Source: Strigamia acuminata (lineage: Eukaryota; Arthropoda; Chilopoda; Geophilomorpha; Linotaeniidae). Taken from it: a DNA stretch of 64,000 bases. Below are positions 42,832 to 53,592 of the stretch, piece after piece. The notes under the pieces were generated by a model. That model made no database searches. It was given only the letters and a program-made list of their open reading frames with translations, and had not been told where the DNA came from. The stretch covers positions 2,418,001 to 2,482,000 of the forward strand of contig OX442323.1 in assembly GCA_949358305.1 (NCBI GenBank), read 5' to 3'. The translations under genes were made by a program, and so were the position numbers. The first letter of the stretch is position 1, and the number at the start of each line of letters is the position of its first letter.

Positions 42832-43015
42832 TAAAATTGGACTGGGGATCAGGTCTCGGGCTAGACCGGGAGTAGGGGTCAAGCCCTCCCCCTGGTATTT
42901 TTTCTTTGAAGTACTAGTTTTATTTTAATTAAATTGGACAAGCCTTAAGTTAACAACATTTATTGCCTATTTATATAATTAATATTTTGCGTTATAACTT
43001 AGCAAAATATCCAAT
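42832..43015. repeat. DIRS right inverted terminal repeat
   Basis: Complement of the left repeat to 42958, then a longer unique extension ending AAAATATCCAATT. The final CAATT is shared with the element start and target. Confidence 0.9.
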
Positions 43016-43047
43016 TTTGCATTACGTAATTTATGGACAGCCCCTTA
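43016..43047. mobile_element. GGGGCTGTCC MITE, right end
   Basis: TTACGTAATTTATGGACAGC then CCC, followed by TTA. It is the partner of 37497-37770, separated by the DIRS insertion. Confidence 0.8.
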
Positions 43048-43817
43048 TCAGGTAAGTTCGATTTCTTATTGCATAGCCTAAATTCCATTGACCTCAGTCT
43101 GTTGATTAAAAGATGAATAAAGAGGTATGTTCCCCCCTATGGTTAAAAAATACATTGAAATTGTTATTAGTATTGCAATATATTGTAATCTAATCTGAAA
43201 TGCATTGAGTTTCGAGAGAATGCATTTTTAATACATTAATGTATGCTATTGATTTGCAAGAGATAATACATTTTAAAATGTATTACGAAATGCATACCCA
43301 ATACTATTATTTGTCAAATATGAACGCATTTTCCAATGTATTTTTATCAATTGAATTATGAAATGCATTATTTAAATTACAAATAGTATACTTAGTGTAT
43401 ATTTTACAAGTAGAATAGGCCAGGGGTTCCCAAACTGTTTAGCATCGCAACCCATTTTTAAGCAAGGCTATCTTCCGCGCCCCGCTTCATCTACCAGTGC
43501 ATTAAATTTTTCAAAAATAAACAACTAGCAAGAAAAAAAAATTTGCATAAAATTTTTACATAAAATTTTACATAAATTAGGAAAAAATTATTCTAGTGCA
43601 CTATTCTAGGGGGGGGGGGGCGTCATGTGTACAAGTTAGTTAGATTGTTACAATTGTGCCGTTGCGCCCAACCTGAAATGCATTGATAACATATAAGAAG
43701 AAAATTACAATATTTAAAAAGCCTGGCAACCTTTAATTGACCATTAGTCCTACACTTAGCAAGAAGTCAACAACTCTAAAGATGGCCTGTACAGGCTGAA
43801 AAACCATGCAAACATGG
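43048..43817. other. Intergenic, ATGCATT repeat and hAT-like end
   Basis: 43140-43400 is rich in AATGCATT/AATACATT motifs (compare 57095-57195). CAGGGGTTCCCAAACT at 43431 resembles a hAT left end, but no matching right end was found. A run of about 11 G occurs near 43608. No gene. Confidence 0.45.
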
Positions 43818-43952
43818 TAAGCACATTCATAAAGTCATTTAAACTAGTTTATACTTTTTAAACTATTCTAAATGTGCAACTTTACGTGTAAAATTTGACA
43901 TCCAGACTGGTTAAAAAAATATACACAAGTTTAAATGACTTTATGAATGCGC
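43818..43952. mobile_element. Small MITE, GCACATTCATAAAGTCATTT ends
   Basis: Near-complete inverted repeat of about 135 bp. A related right half is at 45305-45420. Confidence 0.65.
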
Positions 43953-44637
43953 CTACTACTTGTAATTTAAAAACATCACGCTTTCCCCCTGTGGATGAGT
44001 AAAACCATATTTCCACCTCTAATTCGAAAAATACGGTATCCGGTCCTGTAAAATGACATTCCCTACAAATCGCTAACTCCCTACTCTATTTTTAACCAAA
44101 ATTTAAAAGAGTGAAAAAACTGAACAGGAGATTTGCAAACAAGTTTAAAAATCGATGAGCAAATCGCTTTTTCCTTCTTCCTTTTATAAGAACTTTCTTC
44201 TTTCAGCGTATTTTCAGATTTGCTCCTTTTTTTCCATTTCGACGCTTTTCTAAAAACTGGTCAATAAATTATAAATATAACTTTTCCCCTCCTTCGAGGA
44301 AGGTAAAGTATTAGCGAGACATTTAATCTTGCAAAAACTGAATAAACTATAAAATAGAAATTAAATTATTCCTTTTCAAATTGCATAACTGATGCACATG
44401 CAAATTTCATACACAATAACGATTGCAGAAAGACAATTGGCTGCTTTATTGAGTTTTATCACTAGCTGCTTTCGCAAAGCGTATTTAGAATTGCAGTTAA
44501 AACATGCTTTGATGTTTCAATGTTGTGCGCATGCCCACTGCAACCGAAAGCTGACTAAATCAACCTTAAATTTTTAAGTTAGATCGAGACAACCCTCAGT
44601 CAAACAGTTTAAATGTCTGGTTTAAACACGCTGTTTA
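43953..44637. other. Intergenic, no gene seen
   Basis: AT-rich. The 61-codon frame at 44392 has no recognisable feature. Confidence 0.4.
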
Positions 44638-45311
44638 TACTCTTGTTAACTCCAAGATGATCTTTTCTCCCATTGGCCGAGCCATTTCACTTGTGTATAC
44701 TCTGTTCCGGTACAAAGTGGTCTTAATTCACTGGTGTAGTGGCACAAAAAAGTAGCCCTTAACACATTGTTTAATTGATTAAAAGGGGAAAAAACTTATT
44801 TTTAGCAAATAAAATAAATATTTTATTACTAATTAAATAAAATCCATACTTCTTATCACTTTTTACGCATAAATTCATTGAAAATAAACAGAACTACTTT
44901 TCCGCATAGACGTAATCCACCAGTGATAAGGCTGGAATTAAGACCACCTTGTACCGGAACGGAGTATAGTGATCAAAGAAAATAGACCCAAACACCAGAA
45001 TTGCGTTACAGTGTACAGACATTGTAATCGATTACCTATTGTTAGTAAATCGTTTGCTTTCCAGACAAAGCAACCAATAAACTGAACAAACGTGATTTTT
45101 AAATTAAAAAGTCCATAAAACTTTATTTCCTAAATGGAAATAACATTTTATAAGAAAATAGAATTAAAATTATCAATTTAAATGATCATAATAACCACAG
45201 AAATAAATAAAAATAAAAACTACTTTTCCTGATGGTAGTATACAGTCCAGAGTTAGGAGTAATGAGGCTCGGCCAATAGGAGAAAGGATCATCTTGGAGT
45301 TAACAAGAGTA
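44638..45311. mobile_element. TACTC-family MITE, copy D, carrying a nested MITE
   Basis: Starts TACTCTTGTTAACTCCAAGA and ends with its complement, with TA on both sides. The interior matches copies B and C except where the nested MITE splits it. Confidence 0.88.
44698..44966. mobile_element. Nested MITE, TACTCTGTTCCGGTAC ends, 269 bp
   Basis: Inverted ends TACTCYGTTCCGGTAC with TA on both sides. Copy C reads GTGTAGTGATC uninterrupted at the matching place, so the TA is a true target duplication. Confidence 0.88.
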
Positions 45312-46446
45312 TAGTTTAAATGACATTTCGGATGTAAATGAAAAATTTAACATGTAAAATTTTATATTTAGATAGGTTTAAAAAATATAAACAAGTTTAA
45401 ATGACTTTATGAATGCGCTAGTGTCTATAGATAAACTCCCGCTTCAGAAATAGATAAAAATGCTCCATTTTCAGCCCTCCAGTACATTGACATTCAGTTT
45501 TATCCAAACCGAGTAATTCCATTCACAGTGTGGAGCTAATGGCTTTGTGGGTCTCTGCAAAGAATTTGACTTTTTTAGCTTTTTCAAATATCAGATATCA
45601 CGTGTCAGTAGTGCCAGTACAAGATTACGATATTGGAAGTTGATTCTAGCATGAAAAGGTAGCCTTTGAGAGCCCACAGTCTCCATAACCAGATAATCTC
45701 CCCCCAGTGGTGGATTTAGACTGTCTAGGACCCCTGGCAAAAAAAAATGGTGCCCATTTAAGCTAAGTACATATAAGGCTTTCAGACTCTGAAATCAGAG
45801 TCTGAATTTTCAGGTTGTCACACCTCAAACGAAATGATTCCGCCTGTGTACTTGGCTGCGTCTTTCCGTGTGGGGAAATTGTTTGGTACACACAATCCGT
45901 GCACTTGTTGTAATTATAAATGACAACCACTTTTACAAAATATTGTAGTTTGATTGTACAAAATTAATAGATTACAGTATCTTTAAATTAATAATAAATA
46001 ATAAATTATAAAATAAATTAATCAAACATTTTTAGTATTATCTGTTTTCGTATTCAGTATCCACCTCCATCTTATGTACGACCGGTCACGATCGATCGCA
46101 TTACCACAATGCATTCTAGGTACTCAAAATTTGTTCGTGCCCAGAAACAATTGAATTTTTCAGAAAGAATAGAATTCTGGTAGCCAGAAAGTTTCCATGT
46201 AAGGTAAGCGGCTTGAACTGTAGCAACAGGAACAATCAGTTATAAGCACAGTTGTGCCCACTGTATCTGGCAATTGAAATTGTGAGTAATTTCATGTTTT
46301 GGCACTAGGTGGAACACCAGACATCAATAGGTGATAATATAGCTACAGACAGTTACTTATGAAAGAATCACTGAAGATAAGGCTATATTTTTTAGAACAC
46401 CACAGTACATTGTTGAATAAACTTCTTGCTTGTGATTCTTCTAGGT
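45312..46446. other. Intergenic with repeat fragments
   Basis: 45305-45420 resembles the small MITE at 43818. CAGTGGTGGATTTAGAC at 45705 looks like a hAT end without partner. No gene. Confidence 0.4.
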
Positions 46447-46617
46447 CAGAGGTGTCCAACATACAGGCATCCCTGGGCCACAATGAAAGAAAAGAAATTG
46501 TTTTGGGCCACTCTAAACTACTACAGACACCAATGACAGCTGATGAACAAAAAAAAGAGAAAACACTAAACTCCAAAGAAAAATTGTAAGCATCCATGGT
46601 CAACATGGACACCCATG
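46447..46617. mobile_element. hAT-type MITE, 171 bp, TSD TTCTAGGT
   Basis: Ends CAGAGGTGTCCAACAT and ATGGACACCCATG, with the exact 8-bp TTCTAGGT at 46439-46446 and 46618-46625. The interior includes GGGCCAC, typical of such elements. The overlapping 76- and 89-codon frames are chance. Confidence 0.88.
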
Positions 46618-47328
46618 TTCTAGGTCATCATGGTTTTCTTGCTTTCTTTCTTTTTTGTCTTCACTGCCCTTTATGAATGCACATCTAATTTTCATAGATT
46701 GAATGCACCTAGTATTTGTTGGAGGTTTAGTGGAGAGTTTGCCATTTCCAGGAACATCGAAAAAGAAGCCATAAACTGGAACATTAAGTTCTAGGAAGTA
46801 ATTTTTCTAGACCTTTAGCACTATAGTTGTTCAGTAAAATTCCAATAGTGAAATTCCAACATTGAAATGACCAATCATCATCAAGACCGGTATCATCAAT
46901 TTTTATGTTCCGTAAGTAGTTTTTGGACAAATAAACATGGAGTGGAAGTTTTTTAAAAATAAAATTTCATATAAATCAACAATCTTGTGCTGTTTTAGCT
47001 ACATAAAAGAAAATCACAACCCGAAATTTTAAGTAAACCTAAACTTCATATTTGCAACAAAGACGCCAAAAGAACTCAGCTATGTCCCAACCAATGGAAG
47101 TATTTCAAGTACTTTTCGGAATAGAGTTTAGTAATTTTGATCACATGATCAGATGATCGAAACAACACAGATATCATTTTCTATGTTTAGGAGCTACAAG
47201 CAACGTTTTAAAATTTTAATGCACAAAAGTTGAGTTTACAATTTGCTTCGTAAAACCAAAACTTTTCTATTCTGCAATTCAATTCCAAACAGAAAAAATA
47301 TTTACTAAAAATATGTAACTTCAACATA
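46618..47328. other. Intergenic, no gene seen
   Basis: Nothing recognisable. Confidence 0.4.
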
Positions 47329-47854
47329 CAGTCGAAACTCTTTATAACGAATCGCAAGGGACCCGAAAAATCGATTCGTTATAACGATAATTCGTTATAT
47401 CGAAAATTTTTAACATGCCAACCAAACCAGCCATTTTTAGGTACCGTATTTTACCAAATAAAAGTCGCTCTCGAATTGTAGCCGCCCTCAATTAGTAGCC
47501 GCGGCTATATACATTCAATGAACGTAATAGTTAGATATTGGCGACTATTTAAAATAAGAGCCGCCCCCGAATTGGAGCCGCCCCCGAATTAAAGCCGCAG
47601 CTCAAAGTGGCAGTTTTCAATAAGAGCCGCGGCTCTTATTTGGTAAAATACGGTATTCGTTATATCGATAATTCGTTATATCGCGATTTGTTATAAAGAG
47701 GGACCCGAAAAATCGATTCGTTATAACGATAATTCGTTATATCGAAAATTTTTAACATGGTGTTCTATAGCCAGCCAACCAAACCAGCCATTTTTAGGTA
47801 TTCGTTATATCGATAATTCGTTATATCGCGATTTGTTATAAAGAGTTTCGACTG
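47329..47854. mobile_element. pogo-like MITE, partly duplicated, with nested MITE
   Basis: Ends CAGTCGAAACTCTTTATAAC and complement, with TA on both sides. The right half repeats the segment GGGACCCGAAAAATCGATTC...ATTTTTAGGTATTCG, so the site is present once interrupted (47444-47653) and once empty (near 47785-47815). Confidence 0.9.
47444..47653. mobile_element. Nested CCGTA-ended MITE, 210 bp
   Basis: Ends CCGTATTTTACCAAATAAAA and CTTATTTGGTAAAATACGG, with TA on both sides. The empty site TTAGGTATTCG downstream proves the TA duplication. Interior GAGCCGCGGCTCTTA boxes. Confidence 0.92.
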
Positions 47855-48795
47855 TATCACCTTTAAGGAAAATTCTATCCGACGAAAAGTGACCTATTGT
47901 AAACTAAGACGCTTTAAAATCATATCCACCAACTAAAAAGTTCTCGAGTGACAAAAGAAATGTTTCTTTATCCAAATTAAACTTTAATTTATATTTGTAA
48001 TTAAAAAACCTTTAAACAAAAATTGTTTGCCTTCAATTCAATTAATTATTACAAATGACGTGATGCACACACAAGACAGCTCAGCTAAATCTTTTATTTC
48101 TCTATGCAAAGATCCCCAACATAAAAGAAGAAAAAAAAGATGAAAAAAAAAGTGAAATAATAAAAAAAAAAGAAAAAGAAATTGAATTCAGCGTTGACGA
48201 CTAACTTGTGCAAATTGAATTCGAACCATTCGAATTTCTCCAAATATGGCAGTGAGCGCGCAGCCAATACGACACATCCACGATTACTCGTGATTTGCGA
48301 GACGCCTCGCCATCCTCGCTACCCCTGCTGCTCGTGTGCCGTTCAATTAAAGCCGAAAGAAGTGTGCAGCTGATTTGGACAGTCGACAAGAAAAGTAGCG
48401 ACTCGTCAATTAAGAAAAAGGGTGTGTGTGTGTGAGTGTGTGTGGATGAGTGTGTTTGCACTTTCCACTTGGTGTTTCACTCCCTACCATCTGTCAGGGG
48501 ATCACTGATGGCCTAGGTGTGCAGTGCACTTTATCGGAAAAATCAAGTGGTGCTCGTTTGCACCAACCTCCACTGCACCAAACGACGTGGCGTGCAATTG
48601 TCACGACGAGCAAGAATTTGAAATACCCACCAAATGAATGGCATTGTATATTCGATCAGACTGGATTTGGAAGGCTGAACTCTAACAACTCCTACTACAC
48701 GCATTTAGATCATTCATCGCCCAATTTGGAATATTTTCGCACTTAAATGCCCGACGTAGCGTTTGATTATCCCAAAAGAGGCTGCGGGATAAACA
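47855..48795. other. Repeat-poor stretch, GT microsatellite
   Basis: 48180-48400 is of mixed composition without a repeat partner. A GT-rich run follows at about 48421-48450. Frames at 48201-48746 have no recognised domain. Confidence 0.35.
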
Positions 48796-49070
48796 CCGTA
48801 TTTTACCGAGTAAGAGCCGCGGCTCTTATTCAAAACTACCTTTTAAGTCGCGGCTATTGATCGAGTCAGGCTCTTAATCGAGGGCAGCTCTTATTTTAAA
48901 TAGTGGCCGATATCTTACTATTACGTTCATTGAACGTATATAGCCGCGGCTATTATTCGAGGGCGGTTCTTATATCAAATCGCCTCTCTCAGTCGCGGCT
49001 CTTATTCGAGGGCGGCTACAATTCGAAGGCGGCTACAATTCGAAAGCTACTCTTAATTGGTAAAATATGG
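48796..49070. mobile_element. CCGTA-ended MITE, 275 bp
   Basis: Ends CCGTATTTTACCGAGTAAGA and GGTAAAATATGG then TA. The left flank is CA, so one target base has changed or the end is imperfect. Confidence 0.8.
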
Positions 49071-49361
49071 TAATCAAATGTCACAGTTATTGAAAATTTA
49101 GACAAATTACACGATGAAATTTTTGTCTGTATTTCCGCGATGAAGAACCACGGCTTTTATTTCAAATCGCCGATCTTTGTCGCGACTACATTTCAAAGGG
49201 ACTCTGAATTCTTATTGGCTTGGAGCATTTTTTTACATTCGTATAAATTAAATTAAAGTTTAATTTCGGCAGAAGTACTAGTAATTGCATTAATATATTA
49301 GACAAGCCATAAGTAACATCAATTGTTTTTCCCCAAAACAGAGTTTACTAACACTTAACTC
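49071..49361. other. Intergenic, no gene seen
   Basis: Nothing beyond weak resemblance to CCGTA interiors near 49140-49210. Confidence 0.35.
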
Positions 49362-49548
49362 CAGGGGCGGATCTAGCTTTTCGGGGGCCCTGGGCTTGAG
49401 ATTTTTTCGGGGCCCTTTTATCACAATTTTTAATAGCAACGTTTTTTTTTTGTTTTTTTTTAGTACTTTGCCTTGTGTCTTGGGGGCCCCCTAGAATGTG
49501 GGGGCCCTGAGCTCAAGCCCCATTAGCCCTATGCTAGATCCGCCCCTG
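49362..49548. mobile_element. hAT-type MITE, 187 bp, TSD CTTAACTC
   Basis: Ends CAGGGGCGGATCTAGC and GCTAGATCCGCCCCTG are perfect inverted repeats, with an exact 8-bp CTTAACTC at 49354-49361 and 49549-49556. GGGGGCCCTGRGCT boxes inside. Confidence 0.95.
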
Positions 49549-50191
49549 CTTAACTCGGAACTGCGTGTATCGACAGCGGTATTCTACGTAAAAATTGACC
49601 TATCCGTCTGAAATGACTTCAATAAGTAGAATATGATGTTTTTACATCCTATGTCTAAGAAGTCAACTTAAAAAAGTCAACTTAAAAAAAGTCAACTTAA
49701 AAGAATTCAAATTAAAGGATTGAGATTAAATGAAATTAAAAATGCAATTACTCCGTAAGTAATTAAAATTTTTAAGTTTGAAAAGTCATTTTTATGTCTG
49801 GAAAATTACAAGTATATGACTCAGATGCTTTTCTTGTAAGCCAAAGAGATCTGAAGATTTTTATATGCTTATTTCTTGGCCACCATTTTTATTAGAGTAG
49901 TCATTGGCTGGGGAAAGCAGTACATCAACCAACATCATTTCATTGGTCATGAAACAATGGACAGCACATCATCGCATGTGTGTGCAGACCAAAGAAACGT
50001 ATCTGAGTGATATAATTTTTCAGACATAATAACGGCATTTCAAACTCTGTATAATGGTTTTAGTTTCAAATAAAAATTTTAATCAGTGATGGGCTAAAGT
50101 ATTCACATGACCTAAACAATGCTTTTTTTCGTATATTTAAATGCACCTCTCTTTCACATTGTTTCAAACACTTGCAACACACGGAATTCTT
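49549..50191. other. Intergenic, no gene seen
   Basis: Short AAAGTCAACTT direct repeats near 49660-49700. No gene. Confidence 0.4.
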
Positions 50192-50579
50192 TACTGTGTC
50201 CATGTGTAACTTGGGCCTTTTTCCGATTGGCTGAGCCTTTCACTGGAGTAGTGATACAAAAGAATAGATCAAAACACTGGCTGACATTTTGAATGCTGTC
50301 CAGACAAAACAACCAATAATAAATTTGAAAATTGTTTGCCGGAAGAAGCAAGCAATAAACTTAATAAACCGGAACGTTGAAATAAACCAACATAAATCTT
50401 TATTTTATGACTTCAAGATACATTTCCTTAGAAAATACAAACAACATTACATCATTTCAATGATTAAAATCATCAAACAAATTTAAAACCACTCTCAACT
50501 ATTTTTCCTGGTAGCAGCACAGAACGAGCTATGAGGCTCAGCCAATCGAAAATAGACCCAAGTTACACATGGACAGAAT
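50192..50579. mobile_element. TACTC-family MITE, copy E (diverged)
   Basis: Ends CATGTGTAACTTGGG and complement. GATTGGCTGAGCC near both ends replaces CCATTGGTCGAGCC. The exact ends are uncertain by a few bases. Confidence 0.75.
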
Positions 50580-51562
50580 ATACTTTTTTATTTTTTGAGT
50601 AAAAAAGCTGATTTGATCATTACACTTGGTGAATAGGCTGCGGACATGTGACATCTTAACTATTCATAATTCATGATTCATAATTTCTTCCTGTTTTGAA
50701 ACCAAGCACAATGTGGTTATGTGATAAGAATTGCTCAAGTGACTGCATCATCGTTTCTCATTGACTGATTACTTCCTATTACTTACTTCTTTGTGCTATC
50801 ACTTACTAGAACTTTCTTACTGCTTTATTTTTCTCCCACAATGCATTGCTATTGTGCACATAGTGAAAATGAAAACCTAGCATTTATCCAATTGTAATCC
50901 GGGTATTGATTACTGCCGGAAAAAAAAGTATAAATTCAATTTAAAAACAAGTTAATCCTCAAAATTCCAGACAAAAAAAGTTAACTTTTAATATTAAGCA
51001 AGGTAAAGCTCTTAACTGAAAAATTTAAAATATTAAAATTCTAAGCTACTTAAATTTTGAAGCAAAAAAACGCATAGGGTTCTTTCTTCAGTTTTACGTA
51101 GACGGCACGTTGACATTGCAGAATCACAAGATTATATTTCCCATTATCATTATTCCAACAAAAAATTAATTAAAAACAAGCAAGTGCACGGAAAAAATTG
51201 CTTAGCTCTTTCTCAGATCAAATGCAGTATGAATAAAGAAAGTCACGACGTTTCCCACAAGGGGAATTGAAACCACAAAGAAAACATTCATAATGAACGA
51301 GATGAACAAGAAAACGCTCTTAAGAAAAGAGAGCTGAGGAAATCCCAACGGCAAGATCTGTGGCAGTCAAGCAAACAACTTAATACCACAACAAAACATT
51401 TAACTTTCAAAATCTCTGTAAATAAGCAAACTGCTAATAAATAATCAATCACAAACTGAAAAAAACATTGTGCTACAAAACAAACAAGGTAAACTTCTGG
51501 TGGCCGGCTCTATTTTGGATACTACAACAATTTGGTATGGATAAATTCGACATACTCTATCA
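50580..51562. other. Intergenic, no gene seen
   Basis: AT-rich, nothing recognisable. Confidence 0.4.
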
Positions 51563-51869
51563 CAGGAATCGGCAAATAATTTTAAGTGGGGTCCGGATAC
51601 TATTAAAAATTTTTATCGAGGTCCAGATAAAAAAACACTTAAAAACCTTACTAAAAACCTAAGAAAACGGAAAAAACACCGAAAAACCAAATAAACCCCC
51701 ACAATAAACACAAACAACCCAAAAAATACCACGAAAAAACAAGAAAAACAAGAAAAAACAGAAAAACAAAGAAACCGAGGGAAACACGTCGCTAAATTGT
51801 CACTGCAGTCCAAGTTTCGACCTTCCGCGGTCCGGATACGGACCGTGGTCCGCCTATTGCCAACCGCTG
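51563..51869. mobile_element. hAT-type MITE, 307 bp, TSD CTCTATCA
   Basis: Ends CAGGAATCGGCAA and TTGCCAACCGCTG, with an exact 8-bp CTCTATCA at 51555-51562 and 51870-51877. The middle (about 51620-51780) is strikingly A/C-rich on this strand. Confidence 0.92.
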
Positions 51870-52852
51870 CTCTATCACCCCGCTTTAATCGACATGCCGG
51901 TTGTAGCCGGGTTTGACCCTTTTACCAGCATGTTATAAATGAGTACGAATTTTTCAATAAGAAATGAACAAGAACAAGCTTGTAAAGCGTTTTTAGATGT
52001 CCAAAATGTAAGAAATTGGCCTATATTTCTATAAATTTACGCAATTATAATAAAATCCTTCAGCACACCTAGAAAACACAAAATTTCTAGCCACAAATTG
52101 TTTGGATTGTTAAAATTTATCCAACTTGTATACAATTTAAATCAAAAATATAAATTTCCTTATTGGTCAGAGTCTAAAAATAATACACGAGAAAAAAAAA
52201 TTTAAATGCTCCATTAAAAAAGAATTTATGTTTTAAAAAAAATATTTGCCTGCATCAACTAGTTGTATTGATTACCAACCTTCAATTTGCCTTGATTCAA
52301 TCAGCCACTTCCAGATTAAAACCTTGTGACAACATTTGCCCGCACTGGCGAGCGTGTGAGTTGAGATGCAAATTGAAATTTTATTTCAACGATGCCTTTC
52401 ATTCATGGGGGCCAGCAAGTGACGATTTCTCCATCTCATGTCGTTCATTGGCAACTTATCATGTGAAAGGTGCCTCCACTTCAGACGAGTGCATATTCAA
52501 TTCTTGCAGCTCGTAGCACACAAGAAGGAAATTCAATCTAGCAAGGCGAAATATCGTTTTCCATTTGGCACCTTCCTCTTCTCGCTTCTTCTCTTTTTCC
52601 TTTCCTATTGATATGGAGTTTCCTTCCCCCCTTTTTACACTCACGCAAAACCTGCCACCATTTAAGAGACATACAACTAGCATTGTCCCCAATTCTTGCA
52701 TACAAGACACCAACATCTGCTGCAAGCACAAAAGATATTGCCTTAAACTTTATTCTATTCACGACATGTTAGGCTTAACATTTTACAAATATGGAATCCG
52801 CTTTGGAAAAATAGAAAACACGAATACTGATTTACAGCTTTCAATACCGTAT
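51870..52852. other. Repeat fragment, then possible regulatory DNA
   Basis: 51876-52075 carries an ACCCCGCTTTAATCGACATG end and a copy of the 20875-20980 repeat. 52260-52520 is repeat-free and contains GATGCAAATTG (POU-type octamer) and CTTATCA (GATA-type) motifs. No coding frame is supported. Confidence 0.3.
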
Positions 52853-53037
52853 TTTACCGATTAAGAGTAGAATAGTAGCCGCGGCTGAGACACAAAGAAT
52901 ACCGTATTTTTGCGAAAGTACGGTATTGTTTCTGTATTTAACCTCACGAATGATGATCGTATGCTTCGTTTATGACGTTCAAACTTCGTTTATTACATTA
53001 AACAAATGTAACAAATGAAAAACCGAAATTGTAATTG
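52853..53037. repeat. CCGTA-family related repeat
   Basis: Partner of 27725-27938; begins ACCGTATTTTACCGATTAAG. Confidence 0.6.
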
Positions 53038-53118
53038 CTTTTTAGGGGTTTACATAAATAAAGACAATAATTTGGGTCAAACCGGACATCTGGACGAGCG
53101 TCATCCAATCTCAATAAT

Positions 53119-53592
53119 AGAGAGTTTGCGAGATGAATTTTTCCCTTATTTTGTGCCACGTTACACCATTTTAGTGCTATATCGTAAGGGAAAAATCTTT
53201 AGTGTATCGTTTTCAACACTAAATTAAAATATAGCGCAGCCAATCAGAATTGAGAACACTATATTGTTAGCTCCGCCCATTGCAAATGGCGATTATTTTG
53301 TTGTCCCGATCAAACACATCACAGTCATACGTACGTAAATTGAATGATAAGTGAGGCCCAAAATTGAATTTTAGGCCCAAAACCATACTTTATAGGCATA
53401 ATAATGGAATTGTACGCCCCCAAATTGAATTTTTAGGCCCAAAATTAATAACTGTCAGTAGTTGGCTGAAATAGTGTAGTGATAATGGAAAGGTGCAGCC
53501 CGCAAAAACTTAATTTATCATTTTTCCCTTACACTATTTTTATACCGTGTAGTCTTTAACTGTAAGGGAAAAATGCATCCCTCAAACTCTCT
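53119..53592. mobile_element. AGAGAGTTTG MITE, 474 bp
   Basis: Ends AGAGAGTTTGCGAGATGAAT and complement (ATGCATCCCTCAAACTCTCT), with AAT on both sides. Internal AAGGGAAAAAT boxes are inverted. Non-coding. Confidence 0.8.

Larger units (their letters stand above)
37771..43015 (+). mobile_element. DIRS-group tyrosine-recombinase retrotransposon, 5.2 kb
   Basis: It has inverted terminal repeats, gag, RT/RNase H and a tyrosine recombinase in overlapping frames, and an internal complementary region at 42549-42653. There is no target duplication. This is the DIRS1 layout, where DNA circles made by reverse transcription are integrated by the recombinase. It is nearly intact: gag and pol read through if three apparent introns are removed, and the recombinase has one stop. 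It sits inside a GGGGCTGTCC MITE. Confidence 0.95.

Noticed and set aside
43431-43690. Complete hAT element starting CAGGGGTTCCCAAACT
   Set aside because: No matching right end or 8-bp duplication could be found, so it is left as a fragment.
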